From Coxiellaceae bacterium (GTDB taxonomy: Bacteria > Pseudomonadota > Gammaproteobacteria > Coxiellales > Coxiellaceae), in contig JARGOB010000013.1 in assembly GCA_029212925.1 (NCBI GenBank), forward strand, positions 22,300 to 86,299: DNA of 64,000 nt, written 5' to 3'. Shown here piece by piece: positions 17,034 to 26,271 of the stretch. Each line of letters starts with the position of its first letter. Within the stretch, counting starts at the first letter, position 1. The notes beneath the pieces were generated by a model. It was not told the origin of the DNA. It was given only the letters and a program-made list of their open reading frames with translations, and ran no database searches. Position numbers and translations under genes: made by a program.

Positions 17034-18290
17034 ATGTTGAAATTTATAAAAAATGTATTTAGAAAAGAATATATGCAGTGCTTTGCTTTGGTTTTATTTT
17101 GTTCAGCTGTAAGTAATGTCCAGGCAAAACCTGTGTTTACCTTCAACTATGCATTGAAAGTAGCAAAAATAAACAGCCCACTGGTGAAATCAGCTATAGC
17201 ATCTATTCGATCTGCTAATGGACAATTTGTTCAGTCTAAAACATACCCGAATCCTACCGTAAATGCATATACTGAAAACGTTGCCGGTAGTGGCACTTAT
17301 AAAGATTTGAATGCAGCAGAAACAACTGTTGAAATATCTCAACCTATATTGTTAGGTGGTAAGCGATCTGCAAATAAACAGGTCAAAAAAAGCATAATTA
17401 AGTTAAGTAAGGTATCATTGCTTAAAATACACGCAAGATTATATATCATGCTTGGTGAGAGATATATCAATGTGATGTATGCTCAGAATTGGTTAAAAAC
17501 AACTGCTGAATTGGTTAAAATTAACCGAGACATTGTTGTAATGCTAAAAAAGAAATTGAAGGCTGGGTCAGGATCGCCATTAGATTTGATGACTGCACAA
17601 ATTCAATTGTCTCAATCAACAGTAGCTCATACAGTCGCAAAACAAGAATTACACACGGCTTGGGTGAGGTTGGTATTGTTGATGGGTGTAAAAGAATTGC
17701 ACTATAAGCGCGCTCTTGATATAGGGCTGCCTCATAATCTTCCTTCATATTTAAAATTTACTAAATTATTAACCCACAGCCCTACTTGGGAAGCAATTGT
17801 GACTAAATCTGATGTTGCCTATAAGAAAATTATTTTATCTAGAAAGCGAGCATGGCCAGATTTAACAGTTGCTATCGGGGTAAGGCATTTTTCAGATACT
17901 AGTGACAATAGCTTGGTCGCAGGTGTTTCATTACCTATCCCGATACTTGATTATAATCAGGGAAATATTAAAAGTAGATTGGCAGATTATGATGCATCAC
18001 TTTCTAATCAACATCAGATGATGATTGATCTAAAAAGTGAACTTCGTGAGCTATACCAACAAGCTCAAGCTAGTCAATATCAAACGCAAACCATTCGGCA
18101 ATCTATTTTGCCAAAAGCAAAAAAAGCTATCTTATTAGCACGAAATGGATACTTTCAAGGGCTGTATCCATATGTTACGTTGGCAAATGCACAAGAAACA
18201 TTATTACAAAGCGAGAAAGAGTACTGGATGTCTCATGCCCAATATGATCGTGCATTAGTTAAAATACATGGTTTACTTGGAATTGAATAA
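17034..18290 (+). CDS. Outer-membrane efflux protein (CzcC-like) of the Czc set
   Basis: A 418-residue OEP. The open frame extends back to 16968 inside cusA, but the start at 17034 gives a normal signal peptide (basic N-end, hydrophobic FALVLFCSAVS, cleavage VQA/KP); 17025 and 17073 are alternatives. OEP repeats begin at FNYALKVAKINSPLVKSA. SQPILLGGKRSANKQ is typical of CzcC-like members. It follows cusA by 22 bp and precedes the CzcB-like adaptor by 15 bp, so both efflux sets are probably one transcript. Confidence 0.8.
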   Translation: MLKFIKNVFRKEYMQCFALVLFCSAVSNVQAKPVFTFNYALKVAKINSPLVKSAIASIRSANGQFVQSKTYPNPTVNAYTENVAGSGTYKDLNAAETTVEISQPILLGGKRSANKQVKKSIIKLSKVSLLKIHARLYIMLGERYINVMYAQNWLKTTAELVKINRDIVVMLKKKLKAGSGSPLDLMTAQIQLSQSTVAHTVAKQELHTAWVRLVLLMGVKELHYKRALDIGLPHNLPSYLKFTKLLTHSPTWEAIVTKSDVAYKKIILSRKRAWPDLTVAIGVRHFSDTSDNSLVAGVSLPIPILDYNQGNIKSRLADYDASLSNQHQMMIDLKSELRELYQQAQASQYQTQTIRQSILPKAKKAILLARNGYFQGLYPYVTLANAQETLLQSEKEYWMSHAQYDRALVKIHGLLGIE

Positions 18291-18305
18291 TTTAGGTGGT
18301 GTTAT

Positions 18306-19319
18306 ATGAAAGTAAGAATATTAATTAGCAGCATTGTATCATGTATGTTTTTTACATGTGTGCTTGCTGGTTCAGGTCATACAGACCACTCGTCTCATGA
18401 TGAGAAAACTAGTTCAATGAATAATGCGCTAGAAATCAAAAAATCGCATGAGTCGCATGAGTCGCATGAGGCGGATAATGATCATAACGATGAGGATTCA
18501 ATTGTCACTTTATCGTCAAATTCTATCAAAGACAATCACATTGAAATTGTACTAGCTGGTCCTAAAACTATAAATAAAAAATTAACCGTTATGGGAAAAG
18601 TCATACCTGAGTTAACGAAACAAGTAAAAATATACCCTCGTTTTTCGGGGATTGTGAAATCGATGTACTACCAATTAGGTGATTCTGTTAAAAAGAATGA
18701 TGTGCTTTTAACTATAGAAAGTAACCAAAGTTTACAAAACTATTCGGTACGTGCTCCTTTTTCGGGTGAGTTAATTAAACAAAATGTTAATGTTGGTAAT
18801 TTAGTTAAGCAAGATAAGGTACTATATGAGTTAGCAAATTTATCATCTGTATGGGTTGAGCTATTTATCTATCGCAAAGATGTTAATCGTGTATCCAAAG
18901 GTGACAATATATATATAAATCACGGAGAAAATAATAGAAATATAGTGAAGAGTAAAATTGATTATATTTCTCCCATTGGGGATGAGCATACCCAAAGTAT
19001 AATTGCTAGGGCGACGTTGCAAAATAAAAACCGTAAATTTATTCCAGGTTTATATGTAGACGTTAATATTATTGTTAATTCTAAAGAAGTTCCAGTAGCT
19101 GTAAATCGTAAGGCCATACAAGAAATTGACGGTAAAAAAATTGTTTTTGTTGAAATTAAACCGAATACCTTTGAGCCAAAAGTTGTAACACTTGGATTAA
19201 GTGATGATCGCTTTGTTCAAATATCATCGGGTTTAAAGGCAAATGATAGATATGTAGCAAGTAGTAGCTTTATTCTAAAGGCTGATCTAGAAAAAAGTAG
19301 TGCTGAGCACTCACATTAG
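18306..19319 (+). CDS. czcB: CzcB-like periplasmic adaptor with His-rich N-terminus
   Basis: A 337-residue adaptor. After a signal peptide (residues 1-21) comes a His/Asp/Glu-rich stretch (about 24-62) with HTDHSSHD and the repeat SHESHESHE, encoded by 9-bp tandem repeats near 18446-18475. This fits binding of divalent zinc, cobalt or cadmium. The lipoyl/barrel-sandwich region follows (YPRFSGIVKSMYYQLGDSVKKNDVLLTI). GGTGG ribosome site. It sits between the OEP and pump genes of the same set. Confidence 0.85.
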   Translation: MKVRILISSIVSCMFFTCVLAGSGHTDHSSHDEKTSSMNNALEIKKSHESHESHEADNDHNDEDSIVTLSSNSIKDNHIEIVLAGPKTINKKLTVMGKVIPELTKQVKIYPRFSGIVKSMYYQLGDSVKKNDVLLTIESNQSLQNYSVRAPFSGELIKQNVNVGNLVKQDKVLYELANLSSVWVELFIYRKDVNRVSKGDNIYINHGENNRNIVKSKIDYISPIGDEHTQSIIARATLQNKNRKFIPGLYVDVNIIVNSKEVPVAVNRKAIQEIDGKKIVFVEIKPNTFEPKVVTLGLSDDRFVQISSGLKANDRYVASSSFILKADLEKSSAEHSH

Positions 19320-19333
19320 TACCAGGAGCTGTA

Positions 19334-22300
19334 ATGATAGAAAGGATTCTGAAGTTTTCACTTAAGCAGCGCTGGTTAATTTTAGTAGCTATAATCGGAA
19401 TAATTATATTAGGAATTTACAATTTTACTCGTTTGCCTATTGATGCTGTGCCTGACATTACTAATGTGCAAGTTCAAATAAATACTAAAGCTAATGGATT
19501 AACGCCATATGAAGTTGAACAGCGTATCACTTACCCTATAGAAATAGCTATGAGTGGGCTTCCTAAGTTAGATTATACACGTTCTATTTCTCGTTATGGT
19601 TTATCACAAGTTACGATTGTTTTTAAAGAAGGGACTAATATTTACTTTGCTCGTCAGTTAATTACTGAGCGCCTTCAGTCAATAAAGAGTCAATTGCCAG
19701 ACGATATAGAGCCTCAATTGGGGCCTATTTCTACAGGTTTGGGCGAGATATTCATGTATAGCGTTACTGCAGAAGATGGTGCGTTGAATTCTCAGGGAAA
19801 ACCATACACTGCAATGGAGTTACGTACAATACAAGATTGGTTAATACGCCCACAGTTAAGGAATATCTCTGGAGTTGCAGAGGTTAATGCGATTGGTGGA
19901 TATGAGAAGCAATATCAGGTTACACCAGATCTAAAAAAATTAGTTCAGTATGGAGTAACATTGCGTGATATTGAGCAAGCTCTTATTAAAAATAATGAAA
20001 ATGTTGGTGCAGGTTATATAGAAAGAAATGGGGAGCAATTTTTAATCCGGATTCCTGGTCAATTAAAATCAAGACAGGCTATTGGTAATGTAGTTGTGCG
20101 CTCAGACCATGGGGTCAGTCTTCGTATTTCTGATTTGGGTAAAGTGATTATTAGCCATGCACTAAGAAGTGGGGCTGGAACAGCGTCTGGTCGCGAAGCT
20201 GTAATAGGAACGGTATCGATGTTGACAGGTGAGAATAGTCGACATGTAGCAAAAAATGTCTTTAATAAGCTAAAAGTGATCAATAAGACATTACCAAAGG
20301 GTGTGATAGCGAAACCAACATATAACCGTACAAATTTAGTAAATGCGACTATAAATACAGTAAAGAACAACTTGCTTGAAGGAGCGTTATTAGTTTGCGT
20401 TATTTTGTTTTTGTTTTTGGGGAATATACGAGCAGCATTAATTACAGCCTTCGTAATACCGCTATCTATGTTGCTTACGATAACTGGTATGGTTCACTAT
20501 AAAATTAGTGCCAATCTTATGAGCATGGGAGCCTTAGACTTTGGGTTGATCGTGGATGGCGCAGTAATCATTGTAGAAAACTGTATTAAACAATTAGGAT
20601 TGAGGGCAAAGGGAAATTCCTTGCCATTAAAAGATAGGCTAGAGATAACCTGGTCCGCTAGTCAGGAGGTAATCAGGCCTAGTTTATTTGGCGTTTTAAT
20701 AATCACAATTGTATATATCCCTATATTAACCCTTACTGGTGTTGAAGGGAAAATGTTTATTCCTATGGCTCAAACTGTAATATTGGCATTATTATCTGCG
20801 CTAGTATTATCACTGACGTTTGTGCCCGCAGCAATTGCCATTTTTTTGACTGGTAAGATCAAAGATAAATCCAATATTTTAGTTAAGTCATCTGAAAGGA
20901 TTTACGCGCCTTGCTTACGGCTGAACTTGAAGTACCCATGGGTGAGCCCAGTTGTTGCGATAGTGATTGTGATTGTAGCTGCAATTTTAGCTTCAAGAAT
21001 GGGTGGTGAGTTTGTTCCAAGCCTGGATGAGAGAGACATTGCGTTACATGCAATGCGCATACCATCAACTAGCCTTTCTCAGTCTGTAAAAATGCAGGAA
21101 TTGGTAGAAACAACTTTAATGAAGTTCCCTCAAGTTAAGCAGGTTTTTTCAAAAATTGGGACAGCTGAAGTTGCTACTGATCCTATGCCACCAAATGTAG
21201 CAGATACTTTTGTTATGCTAAAGCCTAGGAGTGAATGGCCCAATTCATCGCTACCAAAAAACCAGCTTATTTCAAAGCTTCAAATGGCTTTAAAGCGATT
21301 ACCAGGAAATAACTATGAATTCACGCAACCCATTCAAATGCGTTTCAATGAGCTAATTTCGGGTGTTCGTAGTGATGTTGCTGTTAAAATATTTGGTGAT
21401 AATATGGAGGTGTTGCTTAAGAACGCTAATGTAGTTAGTAAAATATTGAAATCTATTAAAGGAGCGGCAGATGTGAAGGTTGAGCAAGTATCTGGCTTAC
21501 CCACAATAACAATATCTGTTGACCGAGATCTATTGGCGCGTTATGGCCTAACATTATCAAGTGTTCAGAATATTATTGAAGCTGCATTAGGTGGGAAAAG
21601 CGTAGGGAAGGTCTATAAAGGAGATAAGCGATTTGACTTAACCGTACGTTTGCCTGAGAGCCTGCGTAAAGACAGTCGAGTTTTGGAAAAGATATATATT
21701 GATTTACCTATACGTGAAGATGGGAAGAAGCATTTTATCCCTTTAAGTGAAATAGCTAAATTAAATGTCAATCTAGGGCCTAATCAGATTAGCCGAGAAA
21801 ATGGTAAGCGTCGAATTGTTGTGACGGCAAATGTGAGGGGGCGCGATCTAAGTTCATTTGTAAACGCATCTCAAGAAAAAATTGATAAAAATTTAAAGCT
21901 ACCGAGTGGCTACTGGATTACGTGGGGTGGGCAATTTGAACAATTGGCTTCGGCTACGCAGAGGCTATTGATTGTTGTTCCCATAGTGCTGGTATTGATA
22001 TTTATTTTATTATTTATGTCTCTACGTAGTGTGCTTGATAGCATTATTGTATTTACAGGTGTGCCTTTAGCCTTAACGGGAGGAGTATTTGCTTTATTGA
22101 TAAGAGGGATACCATTATCTATTTCTGCAGGGGTAGGCTTTATTGCTTTATCTGGTGTTGCTGTTTTAAATGGTCTCGTGATATTAACCTTTATCACTAA
22201 GCTCGCTCAAAATCAATCACTCTATGACTCTATTTTTAAAGGAGCATTACAGCGACTACGCCCAGTACTAATGACAGCATTAGTGGCATCACTAGGCTTT

Positions 22301-22471
22301 ATACCTATGGCTATTTCAACAGGGACAGGCGCAGAAGTTCAAAGACCGCTTGCTACAGTAGTTATTGGTGGTATTATTTCCTCAACATTACTAACAATGT
22401 TTGTGCTTCCATGTTTGTATTACTTATTGCATAGAGGTGGTGATAAAAAGTACAGCGAAGTTGTTAGTTAG
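19334..22471 (+). CDS. czcA: CzcA-type divalent-metal RND efflux pump
   Basis: A 1045-residue RND pump of the heavy-metal HME class. Signatures: RLPIDAVPDITNVQVQI near the N-terminus, GALDFGLIVDGAVIIVENC (proton relay), and IQMRFNELISGVRSDVAVKIFGD, which is typical of CzcA/CnrA-like divalent-cation pumps. The CusA methionine triad is not conserved in the equivalent segments (LHAMRIPST, PPNVADT, MRFNELISG). Expected substrates are Co, Zn and Cd. The AGGAG site lies just before the ATG. It closes the second tripartite set. Paralogous to the CusA pump upstream. Confidence 0.9.
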   Translation: MIERILKFSLKQRWLILVAIIGIIILGIYNFTRLPIDAVPDITNVQVQINTKANGLTPYEVEQRITYPIEIAMSGLPKLDYTRSISRYGLSQVTIVFKEGTNIYFARQLITERLQSIKSQLPDDIEPQLGPISTGLGEIFMYSVTAEDGALNSQGKPYTAMELRTIQDWLIRPQLRNISGVAEVNAIGGYEKQYQVTPDLKKLVQYGVTLRDIEQALIKNNENVGAGYIERNGEQFLIRIPGQLKSRQAIGNVVVRSDHGVSLRISDLGKVIISHALRSGAGTASGREAVIGTVSMLTGENSRHVAKNVFNKLKVINKTLPKGVIAKPTYNRTNLVNATINTVKNNLLEGALLVCVILFLFLGNIRAALITAFVIPLSMLLTITGMVHYKISANLMSMGALDFGLIVDGAVIIVENCIKQLGLRAKGNSLPLKDRLEITWSASQEVIRPSLFGVLIITIVYIPILTLTGVEGKMFIPMAQTVILALLSALVLSLTFVPAAIAIFLTGKIKDKSNILVKSSERIYAPCLRLNLKYPWVSPVVAIVIVIVAAILASRMGGEFVPSLDERDIALHAMRIPSTSLSQSVKMQELVETTLMKFPQVKQVFSKIGTAEVATDPMPPNVADTFVMLKPRSEWPNSSLPKNQLISKLQMALKRLPGNNYEFTQPIQMRFNELISGVRSDVAVKIFGDNMEVLLKNANVVSKILKSIKGAADVKVEQVSGLPTITISVDRDLLARYGLTLSSVQNIIEAALGGKSVGKVYKGDKRFDLTVRLPESLRKDSRVLEKIYIDLPIREDGKKHFIPLSEIAKLNVNLGPNQISRENGKRRIVVTANVRGRDLSSFVNASQEKIDKNLKLPSGYWITWGGQFEQLASATQRLLIVVPIVLVLIFILLFMSLRSVLDSIIVFTGVPLALTGGVFALLIRGIPLSISAGVGFIALSGVAVLNGLVILTFITKLAQNQSLYDSIFKGALQRLRPVLMTALVASLGFIPMAISTGTGAEVQRPLATVVIGGIISSTLLTMFVLPCLYYLLHRGGDKKYSEVVS

Positions 22472-22772
22472 GGTAATATCACAGATAATCCTATGTTTGA
22501 TCATAGGCGTCATTATTAATAACTTTATTGTGCTGGTACTGAATGAGCTTGCAGCGCTTAGAGCGCTTAATATCTGATTATCAATTAATGTTCTTCTTTG
22601 TGTTTATTGTGCTCCAGTAGGTGGTTCGTTATATTCTGTAATCAAGAGGCTATATGGCTTTTAAATAGTGCGGGGTTGATGTCTAAGGTAGCAACCGGGT
22701 AGCAACGAAGAAATCACGCTGAAGGCCGCGTGAGGAGTCTCTGCATAACCCCTTGATTTTTAATGCTTTATT
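22472..22772. other. Intergenic between czcA and the tRNA
   Basis: A short stem (CCTATG TTTGAT CATAGG, 22490-22507) follows czcA and may help termination, but no T-run follows. Nothing else is recognised. Confidence 0.35.
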
Positions 22773-22849
22773 TGGTGGGCCCACTAGGACTTGAACCTAG
22801 GACCAAAGGATTATGAGTCCTCTGCTCTAACCAGCTGAGCTACGGGCCC
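22773..22849 (-). tRNA. tRNA with anticodon CAT (tRNA-Ile2 likelier than tRNA-Met)
   Basis: The minus strand folds as a full cloverleaf: acceptor GGGCCCG/TGGGCCC, D arm GCTC..GAGC, anticodon stem GAGGA/TCCTT with loop CTCATAA, T arm CTAGG-TTCAAGT-CCTAG, discriminator A and an encoded CCA. Anticodon CAT is shared by initiator Met, elongator Met and lysidine-modified Ile2. The T loop TTCAAGT and the anticodon-loop context resemble E. coli ileX; the paired first acceptor base pair argues against initiator Met. Confidence 0.92.
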
Positions 22850-22864
22850 ACGAAAGCAGATCGC

Positions 22865-22893
22865 ATTTTACTGGATCTCAAGCGCTTGTACAA
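22865..22893 (-). promoter_or_regulatory. Candidate sigma-70 promoter of the tRNA
   Basis: On the minus strand, TTGTAC, a 17 bp spacer and TAAAAT lie 15 bp before the tRNA. The discriminator GCGATC is GC-rich, as in stable-RNA promoters. Confidence 0.5.
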
Positions 22894-23042
22894 TCCTAAC
22901 CTGTTATTTTCGCTTGTCATTTAACGGCTTATGATGAAAAAAGGGGTTATAACACCCTCTTAAACGTGACTTTTGGTCAAAAAAGCTCTAGAATCTCACG
23001 CTTATTATATAAATACATGACATAGCAAAAACAAAGGTTAAC

Positions 23043-24551
23043 ATGCAATCCATTAAGCGTTTTTTAGTCCCAACTGGGGGCAGTTTCCGTATTGATACTT
23101 TATCAGGTTTGACCGTGGCGTTAGCACTGATTCCCGAGGCGATTGCATTTGCATTGGTGGCGAATGTGAGTCCGTTGGTGGGTTTATATGCGGCATTTTT
23201 TATGTGTTTGATTACTGCTGTTATTGGTGGCAGACCGGGTATGATTTCCGGTGCAACCGGTTCAATGGCAGTGGTGATGGTGTCACTGGTAAGCCAGTAT
23301 GGAGTGAATTACTTATTTGCAGCGGTGGTATTAACCGGTATTTTGCAAATTGTTATTGGCCTATTGAAGCTAGGTAAGTTTATCCGTTTATTGCCGAAGT
23401 CGGTGATGGTGGGTTTTGTAAATGGTTTGGCGATCGTTATTTTCTTAGCGCAGTTGCAACAATTTAAAGTCGTTACAGCACCGGGTGTATCGCATTGGTT
23501 AAGCGGTAGTGCGTTGTATATCATGATTGGCTTGGTGGTATTAGCGATGGTGATTACGCATTACTTACCAAAGCTGACTAAAGCGATCCCATCAGCATTA
23601 ACGGCGATTATTGTGGTATCACTGATTGTATTGATCGGTGGTGTGCATACACGTGTGGTAGCGGACATGATGGCAGGGGCCGCGATGTCGATTAGTTTGC
23701 CGCATTTTGCATTGCCGCATGTGCCGATGAACTTGCATACGTTAGTCATCATTGGCCCGTATGCATTGATCTTAGCGATCATTGGTTTGTCGGAATCCTT
23801 AATGACATTAACTTTGATTGATGAGCGCACGCAAACGACAGGTAAAGGCAATAAAGAATGTATTGCCCAAGGTATCGGTAATATTGTTTCGGGCTTTTTT
23901 AAGAGCATGGGCGGTTGTGCGATGATTGGTCAGAGCATGATTAATATTACATCGGGTGGCCGTGGCCGTTTATCGGGTATTGTTGCGGGTGTATTTCTAT
24001 TGCTGTTTATTGTGTTGTTATGGCCACTGATTAAGATGATTCCATTGGCGGCATTGGTCGGTGTGATGTTTATGGTGGTGATCGAAACGTTTGAATGGGC
24101 AACGTTTAAATTTATTCGCCAAATTCCATTGCATGATGCGTTTATTATATTGGTGGTTACTGCTGTGACGGTGGCGACTGATTTAGCGATTGCTGTTATC
24201 GTTGGTGTTATCTTGGCGTCATTGGTATTTGCCTGGCAGACAGCAAGGAAAATTCATACTGAACAAACCACACATGATGATGGTTCAAAAGAATATACCT
24301 TGCATGGTCCGTTATTCTTTGGTTCGAGCACCACGTTTAAGACTTTGTTTTCACCAGCCAGTGATCCGAAAGATGTGATTATTAATTTTAAACATTCACG
24401 TGTGGCTGATCATTCTGCGATAGATGCGATTCGCTTTGTAGCCGATCAATATAAACAGTACGGAAAAAAACTGCATTTACGCCATGTTAGCCAAGAATGT
24501 AAACGCTTGTTAGGCAGAGCGGGTGACTTGGTGGAGTCGACAAGCTGGTAA
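23043..24551 (+). CDS. SulP-family anion transporter with STAS domain
   Basis: A 502-residue inner-membrane carrier. The SulP core begins DTLSGLTVALALIPEAIAFALVA (about residues 19-41) and spans about 12 membrane segments. A C-terminal cytosolic STAS domain (about 410-500) contains NFKHSRVADHSAIDAIRF. The family moves sulfate, bicarbonate or dicarboxylates, usually with sodium or proton coupling; the substrate cannot be read from sequence, though BicA-like bicarbonate carriers have this layout. Codon use is uniform with the chromosome core. It stands alone, divergent from the tRNA and convergent with the AAA ATPase. Confidence 0.88.
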   Translation: MQSIKRFLVPTGGSFRIDTLSGLTVALALIPEAIAFALVANVSPLVGLYAAFFMCLITAVIGGRPGMISGATGSMAVVMVSLVSQYGVNYLFAAVVLTGILQIVIGLLKLGKFIRLLPKSVMVGFVNGLAIVIFLAQLQQFKVVTAPGVSHWLSGSALYIMIGLVVLAMVITHYLPKLTKAIPSALTAIIVVSLIVLIGGVHTRVVADMMAGAAMSISLPHFALPHVPMNLHTLVIIGPYALILAIIGLSESLMTLTLIDERTQTTGKGNKECIAQGIGNIVSGFFKSMGGCAMIGQSMINITSGGRGRLSGIVAGVFLLLFIVLLWPLIKMIPLAALVGVMFMVVIETFEWATFKFIRQIPLHDAFIILVVTAVTVATDLAIAVIVGVILASLVFAWQTARKIHTEQTTHDDGSKEYTLHGPLFFGSSTTFKTLFSPASDPKDVIINFKHSRVADHSAIDAIRFVADQYKQYGKKLHLRHVSQECKRLLGRAGDLVESTSW

Positions 24552-24553
24552 TT

Positions 24554-25990
24554 TTAAGACTCATTAAGTAGGTCAGAAAAGTTAATGACTTTGAAAAAGT
24601 AATTGCTATCCAATACGCTGTCGCTAACGTCATTAACGTGAATGAGCACTGGTAAGCATGAAAACCCTCTGGGTACAGCTAGATTGGATATTTTAGTTTT
24701 CATTTCATCAATGATACTTGATTTTATTTCATTTCTGCTAAATTTTATTTCACATACATATAAAGTTGAGGTTTTCGTTTGGATAAGGTAATCGATCTGA
24801 CAGCCTTTTGTTTTGCTGGTGCGTCGCTGAAAGAAGGGGCCATCTCGATCAACTTCATCAAGAGCTATGTTCAATTTTTTTTGAATAATTCTCCAATTAG
24901 ATATGACTAGGTTTTCGAACTGTAAGCCAATAATGGTTGACCAACCGGTTAAATTTGATAGCGTATCTACTTTGTATTTGTTAGATTGAATAGTGTCGGC
25001 ATGTGGTTGGATATATTTGAGGTAAAACCTAATATAGTTATCGGACAGTCTATAACGGCTTAATTTCGACGTTTTTTTATTTTTAATGTGCCATGTATAG
25101 TCGCGAGTTATGAATCCAGCAGTGACTAAGTTATCGAGGTGGTCGCTAAAATCACCACCAGGTATTTTGTTTACTTTTTTAGAAATTTGCTGCCTTTCTA
25201 GTGGTGCCTCAACTAGTGATAAGATTATATGTCTATATATTTCTGCCTCAGATGAAATGGAGTCATAGAATATTTGGTCGAATTCATTGAATAAAATACC
25301 GCGCGCATGAAAGCACATGTTATTTATATTATCATCAACGGTTGAATTAGCTCTCCATTCTTCCAGGTATCTCGGAATGCCGCCACATATAGATAAAAAT
25401 TTAAACTTATCATATGGGGACAGCTGGTTTGATCGCTCGTTAAAAAATTTATTACATATATTCAACGGCAATTCATTTATGGTTAGTTGCAATGATATCC
25501 TACCAACAAACCCTGTACTGCTTAGTATGTTTTTTTGTATCCATATAGATACTGATCCACATAATATTAAAATGAGCTTACCGTTTTTTTTAAAGTGTGT
25601 GTCCCATACTGTTTTTAATTTTCCAAGAAAGTCAGGGTCTTTTGATCCCATCCATGAGATTTCATCAAATAAGATTACCACTCTCCCTTGCTTTGTTTTT
25701 TTTGCTAAAAACCAAAGCATATCCCACCAATCATTATCATCCTTAGGTATTTCACCAAAATAATTGGCAAGTTGTTTATGAAAAGATTGTCTTTCAGATG
25801 CATTAGATGTTTTATCATGGGGGGGTATGCCGGAAAAGCTATAGAAAGTATATTTTTTAGCGAACTCCTCGGCTAGTCGGCTTTTTCCTATACGGCGACG
25901 CCCTTTGATAACTACCAAGCTTGCAACATTTTTACTGAGAAGGTTGTTTAGTGAGTTGAGCTCATATTCTCTACCTATAAAATTTGCCAT
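24554..25990 (-). CDS. Archaeal-type AAA ATPase with C-terminal DUF234 nuclease-like domain
   Basis: A 478-residue STAND/AAA protein of the PF01637 type: IGREYELNSLNNLL, Walker A GRRRIGKS (30-37) and Walker B VVILFDEISWM near 105. A winged-helix region follows at about 255-310 (RQQISKKVNKIPGGDFSDHLDNLV). The C-terminal DUF234 has FENLV and IDYLIQTKTSTLYVCEIK, which looks like a PD-(D/E)xK nuclease core. Biological role unknown; such genes are patchy and mobile. It converges on the sulP gene (2 bp). Its 5' side carries two copies of a palindrome (26012 and 26171). Confidence 0.85.
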   Translation of the reverse strand: MANFIGREYELNSLNNLLSKNVASLVVIKGRRRIGKSRLAEEFAKKYTFYSFSGIPPHDKTSNASERQSFHKQLANYFGEIPKDDNDWWDMLWFLAKKTKQGRVVILFDEISWMGSKDPDFLGKLKTVWDTHFKKNGKLILILCGSVSIWIQKNILSSTGFVGRISLQLTINELPLNICNKFFNERSNQLSPYDKFKFLSICGGIPRYLEEWRANSTVDDNINNMCFHARGILFNEFDQIFYDSISSEAEIYRHIILSLVEAPLERQQISKKVNKIPGGDFSDHLDNLVTAGFITRDYTWHIKNKKTSKLSRYRLSDNYIRFYLKYIQPHADTIQSNKYKVDTLSNLTGWSTIIGLQFENLVISNWRIIQKKLNIALDEVDRDGPFFQRRTSKTKGCQIDYLIQTKTSTLYVCEIKFSRNEIKSSIIDEMKTKISNLAVPRGFSCLPVLIHVNDVSDSVLDSNYFFKVINFSDLLNES

Positions 25991-26011
25991 GGTGTCGCCC
26001 GTCTATAATTA

Positions 26012-26043
26012 CGCCGCAAATCGCACTATAGCTATTTGCGGCG
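26012..26043. repeat. Palindromic repeat, copy 1
   Basis: CGCCGCAAAT ... ATTTGCGGCG, arms of 10 bp around CGCACTATAGCT. It lies 22 bp upstream of the AAA ATPase ATG. Copy 2 at 26171 shares about 30 bp in the same orientation. A 9-bp inverted pair (GCCCGTCTA 25997-26005, TAGACGGGC 26072-26080) surrounds copy 1. Confidence 0.8.
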
Positions 26044-26170
26044 GGTTTTGTCAAGGAATAAGGCTAATTCCTAGACGGGCATGATTAAGTGTAACTATCT
26101 GAATATAATCAAAATAATCTATTATCTGACATTATAAGATCTACCAGGGAGTCTTGGTTGCATATGCTTT

Positions 26171-26200
26171 CGCCGCAAATAGCACTATAGCTATTTGCAG
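26171..26200. repeat. Palindromic repeat, copy 2
   Basis: CGCCGCAAAT then AGCACTATAGCT then ATTTGC. The core GCAAATAGC-ACTATA-GCTATTTGC is a perfect 9-bp palindrome. It is a direct repeat of copy 1, 159 bp away, in the region between the ATPase and RCC1 genes. Confidence 0.8.
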
Positions 26201-26271
26201 GGTATAGCTTTACTTCATCATTACTAGCGCATATATTAACCTATTTGAGTCTACCAACGTGGGAGTAGGTT

